Shown: positions 15,520 to 25,344, counted from the stretch's first letter. The stretch is DNA of 37,000 nucleotides from Fibrobacterota bacterium (GCA_003165595.1 PLWQ01000023.1:1-37000); one strand, 5' to 3'. Translations and numbers: made by a program. The notes: generated by a model from the letters alone, not told the origin.

Positions 15520-16572
15520 TCAGGGCCCTGCAAAAGAAAACACCCGGCACACGCCATTGGGCATCACCGCAATTCCGATACCCGGCGCAATGGGCAAATG
15601 CCTGTTGTCAATCGCCGGCGTCGCCGCCAGCCGACGGCCCCGGATGTCATACCACGCCACTTTGCCCGCAGGCATGGCCCAGCGTTGTGCCTGCGCGCCG
15701 GCGCGGGGCGGCTGGCGGACAGCGGAGGGCGAAAAGACAAAGACCGAGTCAAAGAATCGCAGTACGCGGACCATTGAAGATTCCGGAACGCCCGCGTGGA
15801 ATTCATCGGTTTCAAAAAAGAGATGCGGCATGGAAAGGCCGGTCATGATGGTGTCGAGCTCCCGGTTCTCCGCGGCAAAATATTCGTCATTTTGCCCGCC
15901 GTACAAACCCAGGTGGACGCTGTCGCCTTTAAGACGGTGAATATTGCGCAGTATGTTGACGGCATTCCAGTTAACCGTATCAGCCGAATCGTTTCCCAGA
16001 TCGTTGAATAATCCAAAATTGGTGTTTTGCCATTCCGGGTTGAGCGGAAGCGTGGGATCTACGCCGCCTTTCATGCTGAAAGCCGAGCCATACACATCCG
16101 GATGTTGAATGATGTTATGCAGGGCGCCGAAACCACCCATGCTGTGGCCTGCCACACCGGTACTGAGGCGGCCCGGAAGCGTCGCATACAATGAATCGAT
16201 CCTCGGCTTAAGCTCTTCCACCAGGAACCGGGAATGAGCGTAATTCGGGATCTTGGGGCTGTCGAGCCACCATCCCAATCGATTGTTGTCGTAAGGCGCA
16301 ACCGCGATAAAATGCACGCTTTCAATGAGCGTGCCCATGTTGCCGCAACAGGGTTGGAGCCAGTATGTATTGTCACCCCCGGCGCAGTGCAGCAGGTACA
16401 GAACGGGGAACCGTTTGCCCTGTGCGGCGTCTCGCACGTAGGAGTCCGGCAGAATAACATCGTAGGAAACGGTGATGCCCAGAAGCGCACTCACATACGA
16501 CGACGGGTAACCCTGCCCTGCGAACAGGACAACTACCTGCACCAGAAGCGCCAGAACCACGCGTTGTATCAT
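15520..16572 (-). CDS. Secreted esterase (esterase D / feruloyl-esterase-like alpha/beta hydrolase)
   Basis: Starting at the ATG at 16572, which follows AAAGGGGAAA, gives 350 residues with a signal peptide (M-I-Q-R-V-V-L-A-L-L, to about residue 20). The PF00756-type alpha/beta-hydrolase domain has F-P-V-L-Y-L-L-H, G141-G-H-S144-M-G-G as nucleophile elbow region, D229 (G-G-Q-N-D) and H259 (E-F-H-A-G) as the likely triad. Relatives cleave acyl or feruloyl esters on plant polysaccharides or are S-formylglutathione hydrolases; secretion and context favour polysaccharide de-esterification. The C-terminus (about 290-350) has a W-Y-D-I-R-G-R sorting-type tail. It converges with the lipoprotein gene, 93 bp apart. 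Confidence 0.85.
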   Translation of the reverse strand: MIQRVVLALLVQVVVLFAGQGYPSSYVSALLGITVSYDVILPDSYVRDAAQGKRFPVLYLLHCAGGDNTYWLQPCCGNMGTLIESVHFIAVAPYDNNRLGWWLDSPKIPNYAHSRFLVEELKPRIDSLYATLPGRLSTGVAGHSMGGFGALHNIIQHPDVYGSAFSMKGGVDPTLPLNPEWQNTNFGLFNDLGNDSADTVNWNAVNILRNIHRLKGDSVHLGLYGGQNDEYFAAENRELDTIMTGLSMPHLFFETDEFHAGVPESSMVRVLRFFDSVFVFSPSAVRQPPRAGAQAQRWAMPAGKVAWYDIRGRRLAATPAIDNRHLPIAPGIGIAVMPNGVCRVFSFAGP

Positions 16573-17386
16573 GCAGTTTCCCCTTTGGTAAGAGCAATTC
16601 CCGCTCTGCCGACGGGTCGGAATTTGTTGAACTGTCAAGGCCGCACCGGAGTCTTCACTTGGACGTGTATTGCCGCGGCTCTCTAATGCTCCAAAATCAA
16701 GTTTTCCAATTCAGAATACGGGTCTTTTGTCTTTCGAACCCGAACCTCCTCTCACAAAATAGCTTTTTGTCAGGCATTGACGTCAAACAAACAAACCGCA
16801 ATCCGACCAATTCTCACCTTACAACTGCTCTTGCCAAGCAATCAATGAGTAAATTCGAATGCCCGGGCGAGCTGCGCGTGGTGCGGCCCGGTTGCGGGCC
16901 CGGAATACCTGTTGGGCCCACCATCGAAGGGCGGTTGTAAAGCAAGGATGTCGCATCGTTTCTGCTGCGCGAATTGATGCCGGGGCGGATTGCAAAGCGG
17001 ACGGTTATGATTCAGCGGCATATTGGCTGCAGACCAAAAGATCAAAGAGGTGTTCGCGGATTGTTTGTGTTCGCGCATGTTACGAGATTGTATATAATTA
17101 AATATCAATATGTTACAGATTAACATGTTCGCAAATACTTTGGACAATGTTGGAAAAATACATAATTTTGCTTCCAATTGTTATTATATTTAGGGGTATA
17201 AAAAGCACGAGAGCGAAAACAAACATGGCATTCCTGGCGAATTTTTCGTAAGATTAACATTGTTCTGGCTGCACTGGTTGAAAATTAAGATGATTACTGT
17301 AACTCTTCTCATATCAGGGTTGAAACATAGCCAATAACTTTATCGGTTAAACAACCTACCCACCCCCTACAAGGAGGCTTGTTTAA
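16573..17386. other. Long intergenic region before the beta-helix gene
   Basis: About 800 bp lacks a supportable gene. The segment 16855-16950 is GC-rich, with GGCCCGGTTGCGGGCC-type palindromic character, and frames around it are open but match nothing. From about 17090 to 17240 the DNA is strongly A/T-rich and probably carries the promoter of the gene at 17387; no -35/-10 pair with good spacing was found. A strong AAGGAGG ribosome binding site stands just before that gene. Confidence 0.4.
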
Positions 17387-19648
17387 ATGAAGAATGCATC
17401 AATAACCGTCCTGTTCCTCGCGTCCGCCATTTTCGGCCAGACGATCAATATTTCGGGAACAGTTTCCAATTCTTCGGCGCAGCCGATTTCCGGCGCGGTT
17501 GTTAAACTGTTTTCCGCGGCGCTGTCATGCACTACCAAGGCAGACGGAACATACCTCTTGTCCGGTTCAACAGCGGTCCTGAACGGAATTTCCAAGGCAT
17601 CGTCGTTTGGCATTACCTACAAAAAAGGCTTATTCGTTGTAAACTCGGCAGTATCGTCGCCCGCAAATATCAGCGTGTACGATTTTCGCGGCAGAATGGT
17701 CGCAAGCGTTTTCTCCGGTCTGCTGCATCAGGGCGCTACCACTGTGCAACTTCCGCAGGAACGCCTGGGGCACGGTATGCTTCTTCTGCGCGCAGATATC
17801 GGCGGCGCTATTCGAACCTACACCTTATCGCCGGCTTCAGCGGGCGGCTTTGGAATTTCCGGCCCATCATTTGCAAACGGGAAACTTGCAAAAATTATGG
17901 CAACCGACTGGCTGCAGGCAAGCAAGACAGGGTATCAAGCCAATGTGCAGCAGATTTCCTCTTATACCGGCGTTGTCAATATCACCCTCGGTGCGCTCAC
18001 TGCGCCCAATTTCGGACCGAACGTCAGTATTTTCGATCCCACGATGTCGATGAGTACGATACAGTCTAAAATGGATGGAATCAACGGCGCCTCGGGTGCG
18101 CAATTCAACAGTAATCGAAACGCATATTTCTTCAAGCCCGGGACGTATACCGTCAATATTTCACTGAATTTTTATATTCAGGCCTATGGACTAGGGCTTT
18201 CCCCCGAAGACGTGCAGATAGCAGGTTCAATACAGGATATTACGGGGCAGAACCAAAATTCTTTTTGGCGCGGCGCGGAAGGGATGACCACGACCCCAAC
18301 GAGCGGCTCGGTTATGTGGGGAGTATCCCAGGCTTGTCCATTTCGCAGAATACATGTAAAAGGTAAAGTAAGTATTTGTGATGGCGGTGCCAGCGGTGGC
18401 TTCTTGTCCGATTCAAAAATCGACGGTATGATAACCTCCGGTTGTGCACAACAATTTTATATACGAAACACCGTCCTAAGTGGAATCAATGCCGGCGGTA
18501 ATTGGAATTTTATGGTGCAAGGCTGCGACAATCCGCCAACGGAAACTTGGCCAACAGGAGGCATTTCCGTTGTTGCAAAAACCCCACTTGTTCGCGAGAA
18601 ACCCTATATCACATTTGATGCAACCAGTAATGCCTATTCGGTATTTGTACCGGCCTTGCGCACAAATTCGCAAGGAATAACATGGGGAAACGGCGCGCCT
18701 GCCGGAGACCTTTTGCCTATTGACCAGTTTTACATCGCAATTGCGGGGACGGATAATGCCACCACGATTAACGCGGCACTCGCATCCGGTAAGAACTTGA
18801 TTCTAACGCCCGGCACGTACCTTATCAGTACGCCCATACTGGTTCAGCGTCCGGGAACTGTTGTGCTGGGTCTCGGCATGGCCACTTTACAAGCGCAAAA
18901 CGGCACAACATGTCTCAAAACCGCCGACGCCGACGGAATTACTATTGCCAACCTGCTCGTCGAAGCAGGCTCAGGCGGCGATTCGCCCGTTCTGTTCCAG
19001 GTTGGAGATGCCGGTAGCGCAGCAGACCATAGCGCCAATCCACCGTTTGTTTTCGACCTCTTTATCCGCGCGGGCGGTTCTGTCGCAGGTACCAGCAAAA
19101 TTGGTGCAATCTTTAACAGCAACAATACCGTTCTAGACCACTGCTGGATCTGGCGCGCCGACCATGGGGCCGGTGCAGGGTGGCTATCGGATACCACCAC
19201 TGTTAGAAATGGTATCGTCATCAACGGGAACAACTGCATAACCTATGCACAAATGGTAGAACATTGGCAAAAGTATAATACCATCTGGAATGGCAACAAC
19301 GGCCAACAGTATTTCTACCAAAATGAGATTTCATACAACGTGCCGAATCAGGCGTCGTTCATGGAGGGTTCAACGTTGGGAATACCTTCCATTAAAGTAA
19401 CCGACGGCGTTACGAAATTCTACGGATGGGGCCTAGGCGTGTATTCAAATTTCCAAACATCGGGGCTCGTCGAAACCAACGCCATTGAAACCCCAAAGGT
19501 GCCGGGATGCGAAGTCCATCGAGTCGTCACCTTCTCTTTGGGCGACGACAAGGGGACCATTCTGCATGCGGTAAACGATACCGGCGCTGCGGCAAAACAG
19601 ATTGGGGGTACGGCAATGATCAGATTTGGCGATTATGTTGGTCATTGA
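17387..19648 (+). CDS. Secreted beta-helix protein (actinobacterial/fungal 'adenylyl cyclase'-named family)
   Basis: This 753-residue protein has a signal peptide (1-18), a carboxypeptidase-regulatory-like beta domain (about 19-60), and a sorting-type FlgD-like domain at about 79-148 (S-V-Y-D-F-R-G-R) that here is internal. Residues about 205-753 form a right-handed beta-helix related to pectate-lyase/GH55-like proteins: F-G-P-N-V-x-I-F-D-P, F-K-P-G-T-Y, F-W-R-G-A-E, D-S-K-I-D-G, F-V-P-A-L-R-T-N-S, L-T-P-G-T-Y, D-H-C-W-I-W-R-A-D-H-G, Y-F-Y-Q-N-E. From memory this closely resembles exported Streptomyces and fungal proteins misannotated as adenylyl cyclase or coagulation factor 5/8 proteins. 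Their activity is unclear; glucan binding or cleavage is plausible. The conservation across phyla suggests horizontal transfer of the helix domain. Confidence 0.8.
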   Translation: MKNASITVLFLASAIFGQTINISGTVSNSSAQPISGAVVKLFSAALSCTTKADGTYLLSGSTAVLNGISKASSFGITYKKGLFVVNSAVSSPANISVYDFRGRMVASVFSGLLHQGATTVQLPQERLGHGMLLLRADIGGAIRTYTLSPASAGGFGISGPSFANGKLAKIMATDWLQASKTGYQANVQQISSYTGVVNITLGALTAPNFGPNVSIFDPTMSMSTIQSKMDGINGASGAQFNSNRNAYFFKPGTYTVNISLNFYIQAYGLGLSPEDVQIAGSIQDITGQNQNSFWRGAEGMTTTPTSGSVMWGVSQACPFRRIHVKGKVSICDGGASGGFLSDSKIDGMITSGCAQQFYIRNTVLSGINAGGNWNFMVQGCDNPPTETWPTGGISVVAKTPLVREKPYITFDATSNAYSVFVPALRTNSQGITWGNGAPAGDLLPIDQFYIAIAGTDNATTINAALASGKNLILTPGTYLISTPILVQRPGTVVLGLGMATLQAQNGTTCLKTADADGITIANLLVEAGSGGDSPVLFQVGDAGSAADHSANPPFVFDLFIRAGGSVAGTSKIGAIFNSNNTVLDHCWIWRADHGAGAGWLSDTTTVRNGIVINGNNCITYAQMVEHWQKYNTIWNGNNGQQYFYQNEISYNVPNQASFMEGSTLGIPSIKVTDGVTKFYGWGLGVYSNFQTSGLVETNAIETPKVPGCEVHRVVTFSLGDDKGTILHAVNDTGAAAKQIGGTAMIRFGDYVGH

Positions 19649-19677
19649 TCCGCGAAAAAAAAGTTGCAGCTAAGGGA

Positions 19678-19709
19678 AAGAAAAGGCGACCTGTCGGTCG
19701 CCTTTTCTT
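19678..19709. terminator. Bidirectional intrinsic terminator
   Basis: A perfect 14-bp stem (AAGAAAAGGCGACC with GGTCGCCTTTTCTT) surrounds a TGTC loop. The A tract and T tract flank the GC core, so it works on either strand. It sits between the converging genes ending at 19648 and 19769. Confidence 0.9.
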
Positions 19710-19768
19710 ATAAACCGAAGAGAAGCATTTTACAAGGTTCTCCTGTAGAATTACCATTTAGGGCAGCA

Positions 19769-22700
19769 TTACCAGGTCCTGACGCACCGAACAGACAATC
19801 CATTAATTTTCTGATCATTTTGACTTGTTGAAAAAGCAGCATCAGATGAGGTAATCACGTAGCAACTCGCAAACCGTCCCAGGTCGGTGGAGCCCCACCA
19901 CTTCGATACAGCTTTCCAATTTTGGAACCCCCAAAAATCTTCAAGCGGGGTGGCACCAAATTCGCCAGCACCGACTGCCGTAAATCCGCTTGAATTTGTT
20001 GCTCCTTGGTTTGGATCAAACCAATAAGCATTACCGGTCGCTTTCATCTTTCCGCCGGCGCTATCGCCCAAAAAAGTGGCAAGCGCGTTCCAATCGTCAT
20101 CATTCGCAACGCGCCACCCATCAGGCGCAAGTTTCCCCGTATTTACAACATCCCATATATACAGCGCGCCATAAGGATCTTTATTGGCAATATTGCTGTT
20201 CACCCAGCAGCAATTTAGTCCATACCCCCATTGACTGAAGCTTGTATCATTTATCAAAGCCGTACCGTCATTCAACTTGGTTGTCTTTAAATTCTGCACC
20301 ATCCATACTTGATTTCCGATTTTAACTTCAGTATACACGTTCCCATCAATATCTTTGATTTGCCAATAAGCATAAACGGTCATTCCCTGGTTGATTTGTG
20401 TTGTTCCCGTGATGGGTGACCCGCCGCCATTGGGTTGGGTGTACCATCCTCCGAAGATATAGCTTGTTTTCGTCGGCGCCGGAGGTAATGTACCGAGTGT
20501 TATCGTTGGGGTGGTGATCGTTATCGACTGTGGATCGGGCTGTGCCGTCGCACCTTGGCCGTCAAATGTAACCGTCGCCGTCCATTTCGCGTACATGTTC
20601 ACATTTGCGGTAATAGTAAACTGGGTTCCAGGTATGTAATCGATTCCTGTTCCGGCCGCGTTCGTGTTCCACTTTGTTGCAAACGTCCATCCCGTTCTCG
20701 TCAGTGGATTTGTTCCCGTATTGTCAAGTACCGTTACCGTCTCCCCGCTCGCATACAATTTGCTGTCTACAGGCGGCAATCCTAGGGTGCTGTTATTCCC
20801 GAAATACGTCACCGTGTAAACCGCCATCCATTTCGCATATAGCGTAACGTTCGAATTGCCTATTGAAAACGTAGCTGCAGCGGCGTAGGAAGTACCGGAG
20901 CCGTCCGCAGCAGTGTTCCATCCGGCAAAGGTGAACCCGGTTTTTGCCAGGTTCCCGGTGTTCGCAATAACGGTTACGGTGGCACCCTGCAAATACGCGT
21001 TTTGGTCGGTTGGCGCTGTGCCGCTGGTATTGTTGTTCCCGTTGTAGGTAACAGTGTAGGTCGGATTCTGCGTCCATTTGGCGTAGAGGATAACGTTCGC
21101 AGCACCCATTGTAAACGTGCCTGCTGCTGCATAAGATGTACCAGAACCGTCTGCAGCAGTGTTCCAACCGGCAAAGGTATAGCCGGTGCGAACAAGGTTT
21201 CCCGTGTTGGCCTTAACCGTAACGCTTGCGCCTTGTTCGTACATATTGCCGTCTACCGGCACTGCGCCACCGGTACTGTTGTTTCCGCTATAGATTACCG
21301 TGTAGGTCGGGTTCTGGGTCCATACTGCATACAAGGTTACATTAGCTGCGCCGATATTGAATGTTTCTCCGCCCGCATGTGGTGTTCCGCTGCCGTCGGC
21401 TGCCGTGTTCCAGCCTGCAAAGGTATAGCCGGTTTTTGCCAAATTGCCCGTGTTGGACTTGACCGTTACGCTTGCGCCTTGCTGATAGGCATTTGCATCT
21501 GTCGGCGCTGTGCCGCTGGTATTGGTATTGCCGTTGTAGGTGACGGTAAAGGTAGGATTTTGGGTCCAGACTGCATAGAGCGTGGTATTGGAACTCCCCA
21601 TTGTCAAATTTGACCCGGCGGCATACGTTGTACCCGAACCATCAGCCGCGGTATTCCAACCGGCAAAGGTGTACCCGGTGCGAGCAAGATTTCCCGTGTT
21701 TGCCTTGACAGTTACGCTTGCACCTTGCTGGTATGCATTTGCATCTGTCGGCGCAGCACCGCTGGTGTTGCTGTTTCCGCTGTAGGTTACCGTATAGGTC
21801 GGATTCTGCGTCCAGACTGCATACAGGGTAACGTTTGCAGTACCGATATTAAAGGACGTTCCCGCTGAATACGAAGCGCCGGTGCCGTCTGCAGCAGCGT
21901 TCCATCCTGCAAACGTGTATCCGGTGCGAGCAAGGTTTCCGGTGTTGGCCTTGACATTCACACTTGCACCCTGCTCGTACGCGTTTGCATCGCTTGGCAC
22001 GGTTCCGGCAGTGCTGCCGTTGCCGTTGTAGGTGACGGTATAGGTGGCATTCTGCGTCCACACGGCGAAAAGCGTATCGTTCGCAGTTGCGATCTTAAAT
22101 GTTTCGCCACCGGCATAGGTAGTGCCTTTGCCGTCGGCAGAAGTATTCCACCCGGCAAAAGTAAAGCTGGTCTTTGTAAGACTTCCGGTGTTTGCCAATA
22201 CCGTTACGTTTGCGCTTTGTTCATAAGCATTGGAGTCTGTCGGAGCGGTTCCGCCGGTATTTCCATTCCCGCTGTAGACGACCGAGTACGTTGGATTTTG
22301 CGTCCATTTTGCGTAAAGCGTTGCATTGGTTGCGCCCATAACAAACGTTTCTCCGCCGGCATATGATGCGCCGGTACCGTTTGCTGCAGTGTTCCATCCT
22401 GCAAACGTATACCCGGTTCTAACCAGTGCGCCTACATTTGCCTTAACGGTTACGCTTGCTCCTAGCGGATAATACGTCGGGTCAACAGGCGCTTTGCCGC
22501 CAGTGCTGCCATTGCCGTCATAGGTGATAGTGGACGGCCTTGCATATATAACTATTTTGGCAGTAAGGCTGTAATTCGGTTCACCCTGAATAGCGGCGGA
22601 CGCCGTTACCGTTCTTGTACCTGCGGAATTAAGAGTTATGGAAAACCAGGCAGTGTCTGTCCAGGTGCTTGGGGCAAGAAAGGTGAACGTTGTGTCTGTA

Positions 22701-22954
22701 TCGCCTACGCCTTTTGCAATTGAAACCGTAACCGAGTTGATGTACTTGGAAAGATAAGGGGCCAGGCCGATTTTGACTACCTTGCCAACCGTGTCGGAAA
22801 GGGAATCTGCATTTCTAATGCTCTTGGAATTTTCCATCATCATGGATATCGACGCGTTTGATGCTGTGAAGGGGCTGGGCGTGTCTGAACAGGAAAACAC
22901 AAAAGGCAGAAGAAATGCCGGAAGAACGAACAGCCACCACAATTTTTTGCGCAT
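19769..22954 (-). CDS. Lipoprotein with InlB-type repeats and C-terminal Fibrobacter paralogous domain
   Basis: Starting at the ATG at 22954, preceded by ACGGAGAAAATAGT, gives 1061 residues. A lipoprotein signal ends at V-F-S-C22. After an Ig-like stretch come eight ~81-residue copies and one divergent copy of the Listeria-Bacteroides repeat (InlB_B type: Y-T-V-T-Y-N-G-N, G-Y-T-F-A-G-W-N-T-A-A-D-G, V-T-L-Y-A-x-W-T). The last ~180 residues match the TIGR02145 'major paralogous domain' of Fibrobacter (V-K-I-G-N-Q-V-W-M-V-Q-N-L-K, Y-G-A-L-Y-I-W, G-W-R-V-A-N-D-D-D-W, S-V-R-C-V-R). The repeats likely form a beta-grasp stalk displaying that domain at the surface; binding target unknown. Middle repeats are similar in DNA, favouring copy-number change. 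Confidence 0.88.
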   Translation of the reverse strand: MRKKLWWLFVLPAFLLPFVFSCSDTPSPFTASNASISMMMENSKSIRNADSLSDTVGKVVKIGLAPYLSKYINSVTVSIAKGVGDTDTTFTFLAPSTWTDTAWFSITLNSAGTRTVTASAAIQGEPNYSLTAKIVIYARPSTITYDGNGSTGGKAPVDPTYYPLGASVTVKANVGALVRTGYTFAGWNTAANGTGASYAGGETFVMGATNATLYAKWTQNPTYSVVYSGNGNTGGTAPTDSNAYEQSANVTVLANTGSLTKTSFTFAGWNTSADGKGTTYAGGETFKIATANDTLFAVWTQNATYTVTYNGNGSTAGTVPSDANAYEQGASVNVKANTGNLARTGYTFAGWNAAADGTGASYSAGTSFNIGTANVTLYAVWTQNPTYTVTYSGNSNTSGAAPTDANAYQQGASVTVKANTGNLARTGYTFAGWNTAADGSGTTYAAGSNLTMGSSNTTLYAVWTQNPTFTVTYNGNTNTSGTAPTDANAYQQGASVTVKSNTGNLAKTGYTFAGWNTAADGSGTPHAGGETFNIGAANVTLYAVWTQNPTYTVIYSGNNSTGGAVPVDGNMYEQGASVTVKANTGNLVRTGYTFAGWNTAADGSGTSYAAAGTFTMGAANVILYAKWTQNPTYTVTYNGNNNTSGTAPTDQNAYLQGATVTVIANTGNLAKTGFTFAGWNTAADGSGTSYAAAATFSIGNSNVTLYAKWMAVYTVTYFGNNSTLGLPPVDSKLYASGETVTVLDNTGTNPLTRTGWTFATKWNTNAAGTGIDYIPGTQFTITANVNMYAKWTATVTFDGQGATAQPDPQSITITTPTITLGTLPPAPTKTSYIFGGWYTQPNGGGSPITGTTQINQGMTVYAYWQIKDIDGNVYTEVKIGNQVWMVQNLKTTKLNDGTALINDTSFSQWGYGLNCCWVNSNIANKDPYGALYIWDVVNTGKLAPDGWRVANDDDWNALATFLGDSAGGKMKATGNAYWFDPNQGATNSSGFTAVGAGEFGATPLEDFWGFQNWKAVSKWWGSTDLGRFASCYVITSSDAAFSTSQNDQKINGLSVRCVRTW

Positions 22955-23022
22955 ACTATTTTCTCCGTAAAGAAGTGGATTTTGACACAACACAATATAA
23001 TATTGGGTTATGGGGTCCGGCC

Positions 23023-23036
23023 GTGACGGCCGTCAC
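23023..23036. promoter_or_regulatory. Perfect 14-bp palindrome near a TATAAT box, possible operator
   Basis: GTGACGGCCGTCAC is a perfect palindrome in the divergent region between the lipoprotein and the effector-like gene. It lies 21 bp after a consensus TATAAT (22996-23001) on the plus strand. No -35 with proper spacing was found. A repressor site is possible but unproven. Confidence 0.3.
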
Positions 23037-23095
23037 AGTCCTTACTGCCGAAGAGATACTATTTTAGGTCCAAGTACCGGAAAAGGAAGGTTTTG

Positions 23096-24916
23096 ATGTC
23101 TGAACCTTGGCGTGACATAAACGACCCCGGCCCACTGTTCAAGCCAAAGCCGGAAACAGACGAACCAAAGAAACCAAATACCGGCATCGACGACAGCCCA
23201 GCCGATGCCAAAGAGCCGCTGGCCAAGGAATACCGATTCAAGGAAGTAAGCATTGTTGAATCCGCGCAAGGGTTCGAACGCAACAAGCCATTCGACATCG
23301 AGGGTTCAATTGAGCTTCTCGGTGATAAGGTGGTCGCCTCAAAGATCTTGCTTTATCCCATCGGCCTCTACAACGGTCAGGAAGACAACTTCGTGCCCGG
23401 CGGCATAGAAGCTGACCTCGACACAAGTTCGAATACGTTCTGCGGGACGTGCGACCATCTTTTTGATCCCGATGCATATGCCAATGATAAAGACAAACCC
23501 GCCGATGCCACTTGGAAATTGTTTGTTCGCGCCAAGGGCGCGGCAGCGGAAAAACCCATGGAAAGCGAACAACTGACTTTTCCGAAGCCATCGAAGTTTG
23601 TAGAGTTGCGTAAAGGCCACTACGATGAGAACGGTGCAAGCGCCTACAATAAGCCACAATCGGGTGACGATTTCAAGCCGAACGAAGTTGTGAAGGCATT
23701 GCAGGGGGATTTCATCAAGATTTGCTTGTTGCCCGATGGTTCCAAAGACGGATTCTTTGGCGACCAAACAGATGCGGCGGTTCGCAAGTTTCAACATTTT
23801 GCGATAAAATCGAACCGAATGAAACGGAACGCCGGAACCATTGAAAAGACGGATACAACCCTCGACAAACAGCAGCCAGACGGTGTTGTGGATAAGACGA
23901 CCCGCGACGAGCTTGACCGATGGCTACAAAACGACTGGATCAAGCCCATCCCGACGCTCCGGCATGGTGAATATGACGATACCGGGGTTAACAACGGCAA
24001 GGGAAAGCGCGGAACCGATGACCACCATCAGGGTACGCCGGTTGTAGATAACCAGAAAAACTTGCAAAGCGTTTACGTCTACACCGGTTGCGCGCAGGAC
24101 GGATGGTTCTTCGACAAGATGAAGGACGCCGTGAAGCTGTTTCAAGAGGCGGCGGGAAAGGGAGAATTCATGATCGACGGCGTTTTGACTGACATCGGCG
24201 AGAAACTGACCGGCTATCGCAGAGGTGATCTCTGTCCGAAGACTCAAGAATATTTACAGACGGTGGTGGATAAGGGCGGGAAGGTGCCGAAGGATGACGT
24301 CCATACCGATTGGAAAAATGGATTTGGAAGGAACATCACCGATCAGAACAAGTACAATGATGCTATTAGTCGTGCTGCGAAAAAGAACAACGTTGATCCA
24401 TTTCTTCTTAAATCGCTTATTGCCCAAGAGAGTAGTTTTGATCCAAAATCAACCAATAATTTTGGATTCGCCGGACTAACACAAATTGGGGGCGGAGCAA
24501 TCCAAGACGCGGGATTAAGCATAGGTGCTACTGCCAAGATAAACGGACAGTGGGTTTTTGATTTCAATAACGACGAAAGATTTATGCCAGAGAAATCAAT
24601 CAATGGCGGTGCAGTTATCTTGACTAAAAAGCACAACTCCATCAACAAACTCGTTTTTTCGCATTACACAACTTCACCCTCAGCAGGTGACCAAATGAAG
24701 TTTGTGCTTGCAGCCTATAACTCTGGGGAAAAAACTATTTCGGACGCATACGCTATCGGTAAACAACAAAACGCTTCATGGGAACAAATCATTAATCGAG
24801 CGGACAAGGTGAACTCTCCGCTTTGGAAAGCAATTCCTGAGGAATGGGGTAACGCAGGTAAATACTCAGAGATTACTCAATATGTGGACAACATAATCCA
24901 AAGGAAGAACCAGTGA
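23096..24916 (+). CDS. Peptidoglycan-targeting protein: Ig-like + two PG-binding domains + lytic transglycosylase (effector-like)
   Basis: The ATG at 23096 follows AAGGAAGG at good spacing and gives 606 residues with no signal peptide. Residues 1-45 are proline- and charge-rich. About 46-165 looks like a beta-sandwich. About 196-280 and 315-392 resemble peptidoglycan-binding repeats (D-G-F-F-G-D-Q-T-D-A-A-V-R-K-F-Q and D-A-V-K-L-F-Q). About 418-600 is an SLT/lysozyme-like domain with catalytic E445 (L-I-A-Q-E-S-S-F-D-P), G-F-A-G-L-T-Q-I and A-A-Y-N-S-G-E. The architecture resembles cargo effectors of contractile injection (type VI-like) systems, but no such genes lie in the window. G+C is 30-32 of 60 in sampled N-terminal blocks and 21-24 of 60 in the SLT part. 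The stop overlaps the next start (GTGA). Confidence 0.8.
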   Translation: MSEPWRDINDPGPLFKPKPETDEPKKPNTGIDDSPADAKEPLAKEYRFKEVSIVESAQGFERNKPFDIEGSIELLGDKVVASKILLYPIGLYNGQEDNFVPGGIEADLDTSSNTFCGTCDHLFDPDAYANDKDKPADATWKLFVRAKGAAAEKPMESEQLTFPKPSKFVELRKGHYDENGASAYNKPQSGDDFKPNEVVKALQGDFIKICLLPDGSKDGFFGDQTDAAVRKFQHFAIKSNRMKRNAGTIEKTDTTLDKQQPDGVVDKTTRDELDRWLQNDWIKPIPTLRHGEYDDTGVNNGKGKRGTDDHHQGTPVVDNQKNLQSVYVYTGCAQDGWFFDKMKDAVKLFQEAAGKGEFMIDGVLTDIGEKLTGYRRGDLCPKTQEYLQTVVDKGGKVPKDDVHTDWKNGFGRNITDQNKYNDAISRAAKKNNVDPFLLKSLIAQESSFDPKSTNNFGFAGLTQIGGGAIQDAGLSIGATAKINGQWVFDFNNDERFMPEKSINGGAVILTKKHNSINKLVFSHYTTSPSAGDQMKFVLAAYNSGEKTISDAYAIGKQQNASWEQIINRADKVNSPLWKAIPEEWGNAGKYSEITQYVDNIIQRKNQ

Positions 24917-25344
24917 AGTATCCTATGCTTGTTTTCGTCTTTTGTCTTCTGTTGATGTCATGCAAGAGCGCAACCACTTCCACAAAATCAAATCATGTTA
25001 TCAATATCTATCAGAATATGCAGAAAGCGGACACGATATTCGCGGTTTACGAAGATTCCTCAGCAAAACCAATTTTGGCAAACCATGATACCGCTCTAAA
25101 CGTCCTCAACAGGACCCCGGATAATAAGTGGCTAATTGTAGAACTTGAGCCAGTTGCCGGTGGAAAAGATCAAGTTGTCTTGTTTTATGTTCCCCAACAA
25201 AAGATCGTTACAAACCGAGTCGTCGGGCTGAGTGACGATTGGTTTTTCGACGATTTCAGCGACTCCTCAAAGATCAACGTCACGAACGGCAAAACCTCCG
25301 AAAAGAAATACCTACAATTGAATGAAGTGATCTCCAAATTTTGA
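24913..25344 (+). CDS. Lipoprotein overlapping the transglycosylase gene, candidate immunity protein
   Basis: The GTG start shares bases with the TGA stop of the preceding gene (GTGA), so the two are translationally coupled. The 143-residue product has a good lipoprotein signal (V-F-C-L-L-L-M-S-C17) and a mature part of mixed charge with several beta strands. No known family is recognised. Periplasmic lipoproteins encoded just after a signal-less cell-wall hydrolase often act as its immunity protein; that role is inference from position, overlap and location. The gene is AT-rich like the toxin-like half of its partner. Confidence 0.7.
   Translation: MKYPMLVFVFCLLLMSCKSATTSTKSNHVINIYQNMQKADTIFAVYEDSSAKPILANHDTALNVLNRTPDNKWLIVELEPVAGGKDQVVLFYVPQQKIVTNRVVGLSDDWFFDDFSDSSKINVTNGKTSEKKYLQLNEVISKF

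Noticed and set aside
22982-23001. TTGACA and TATAAT as a promoter pair
   Set aside because: The spacing is only 8 bp, too short for sigma-70.
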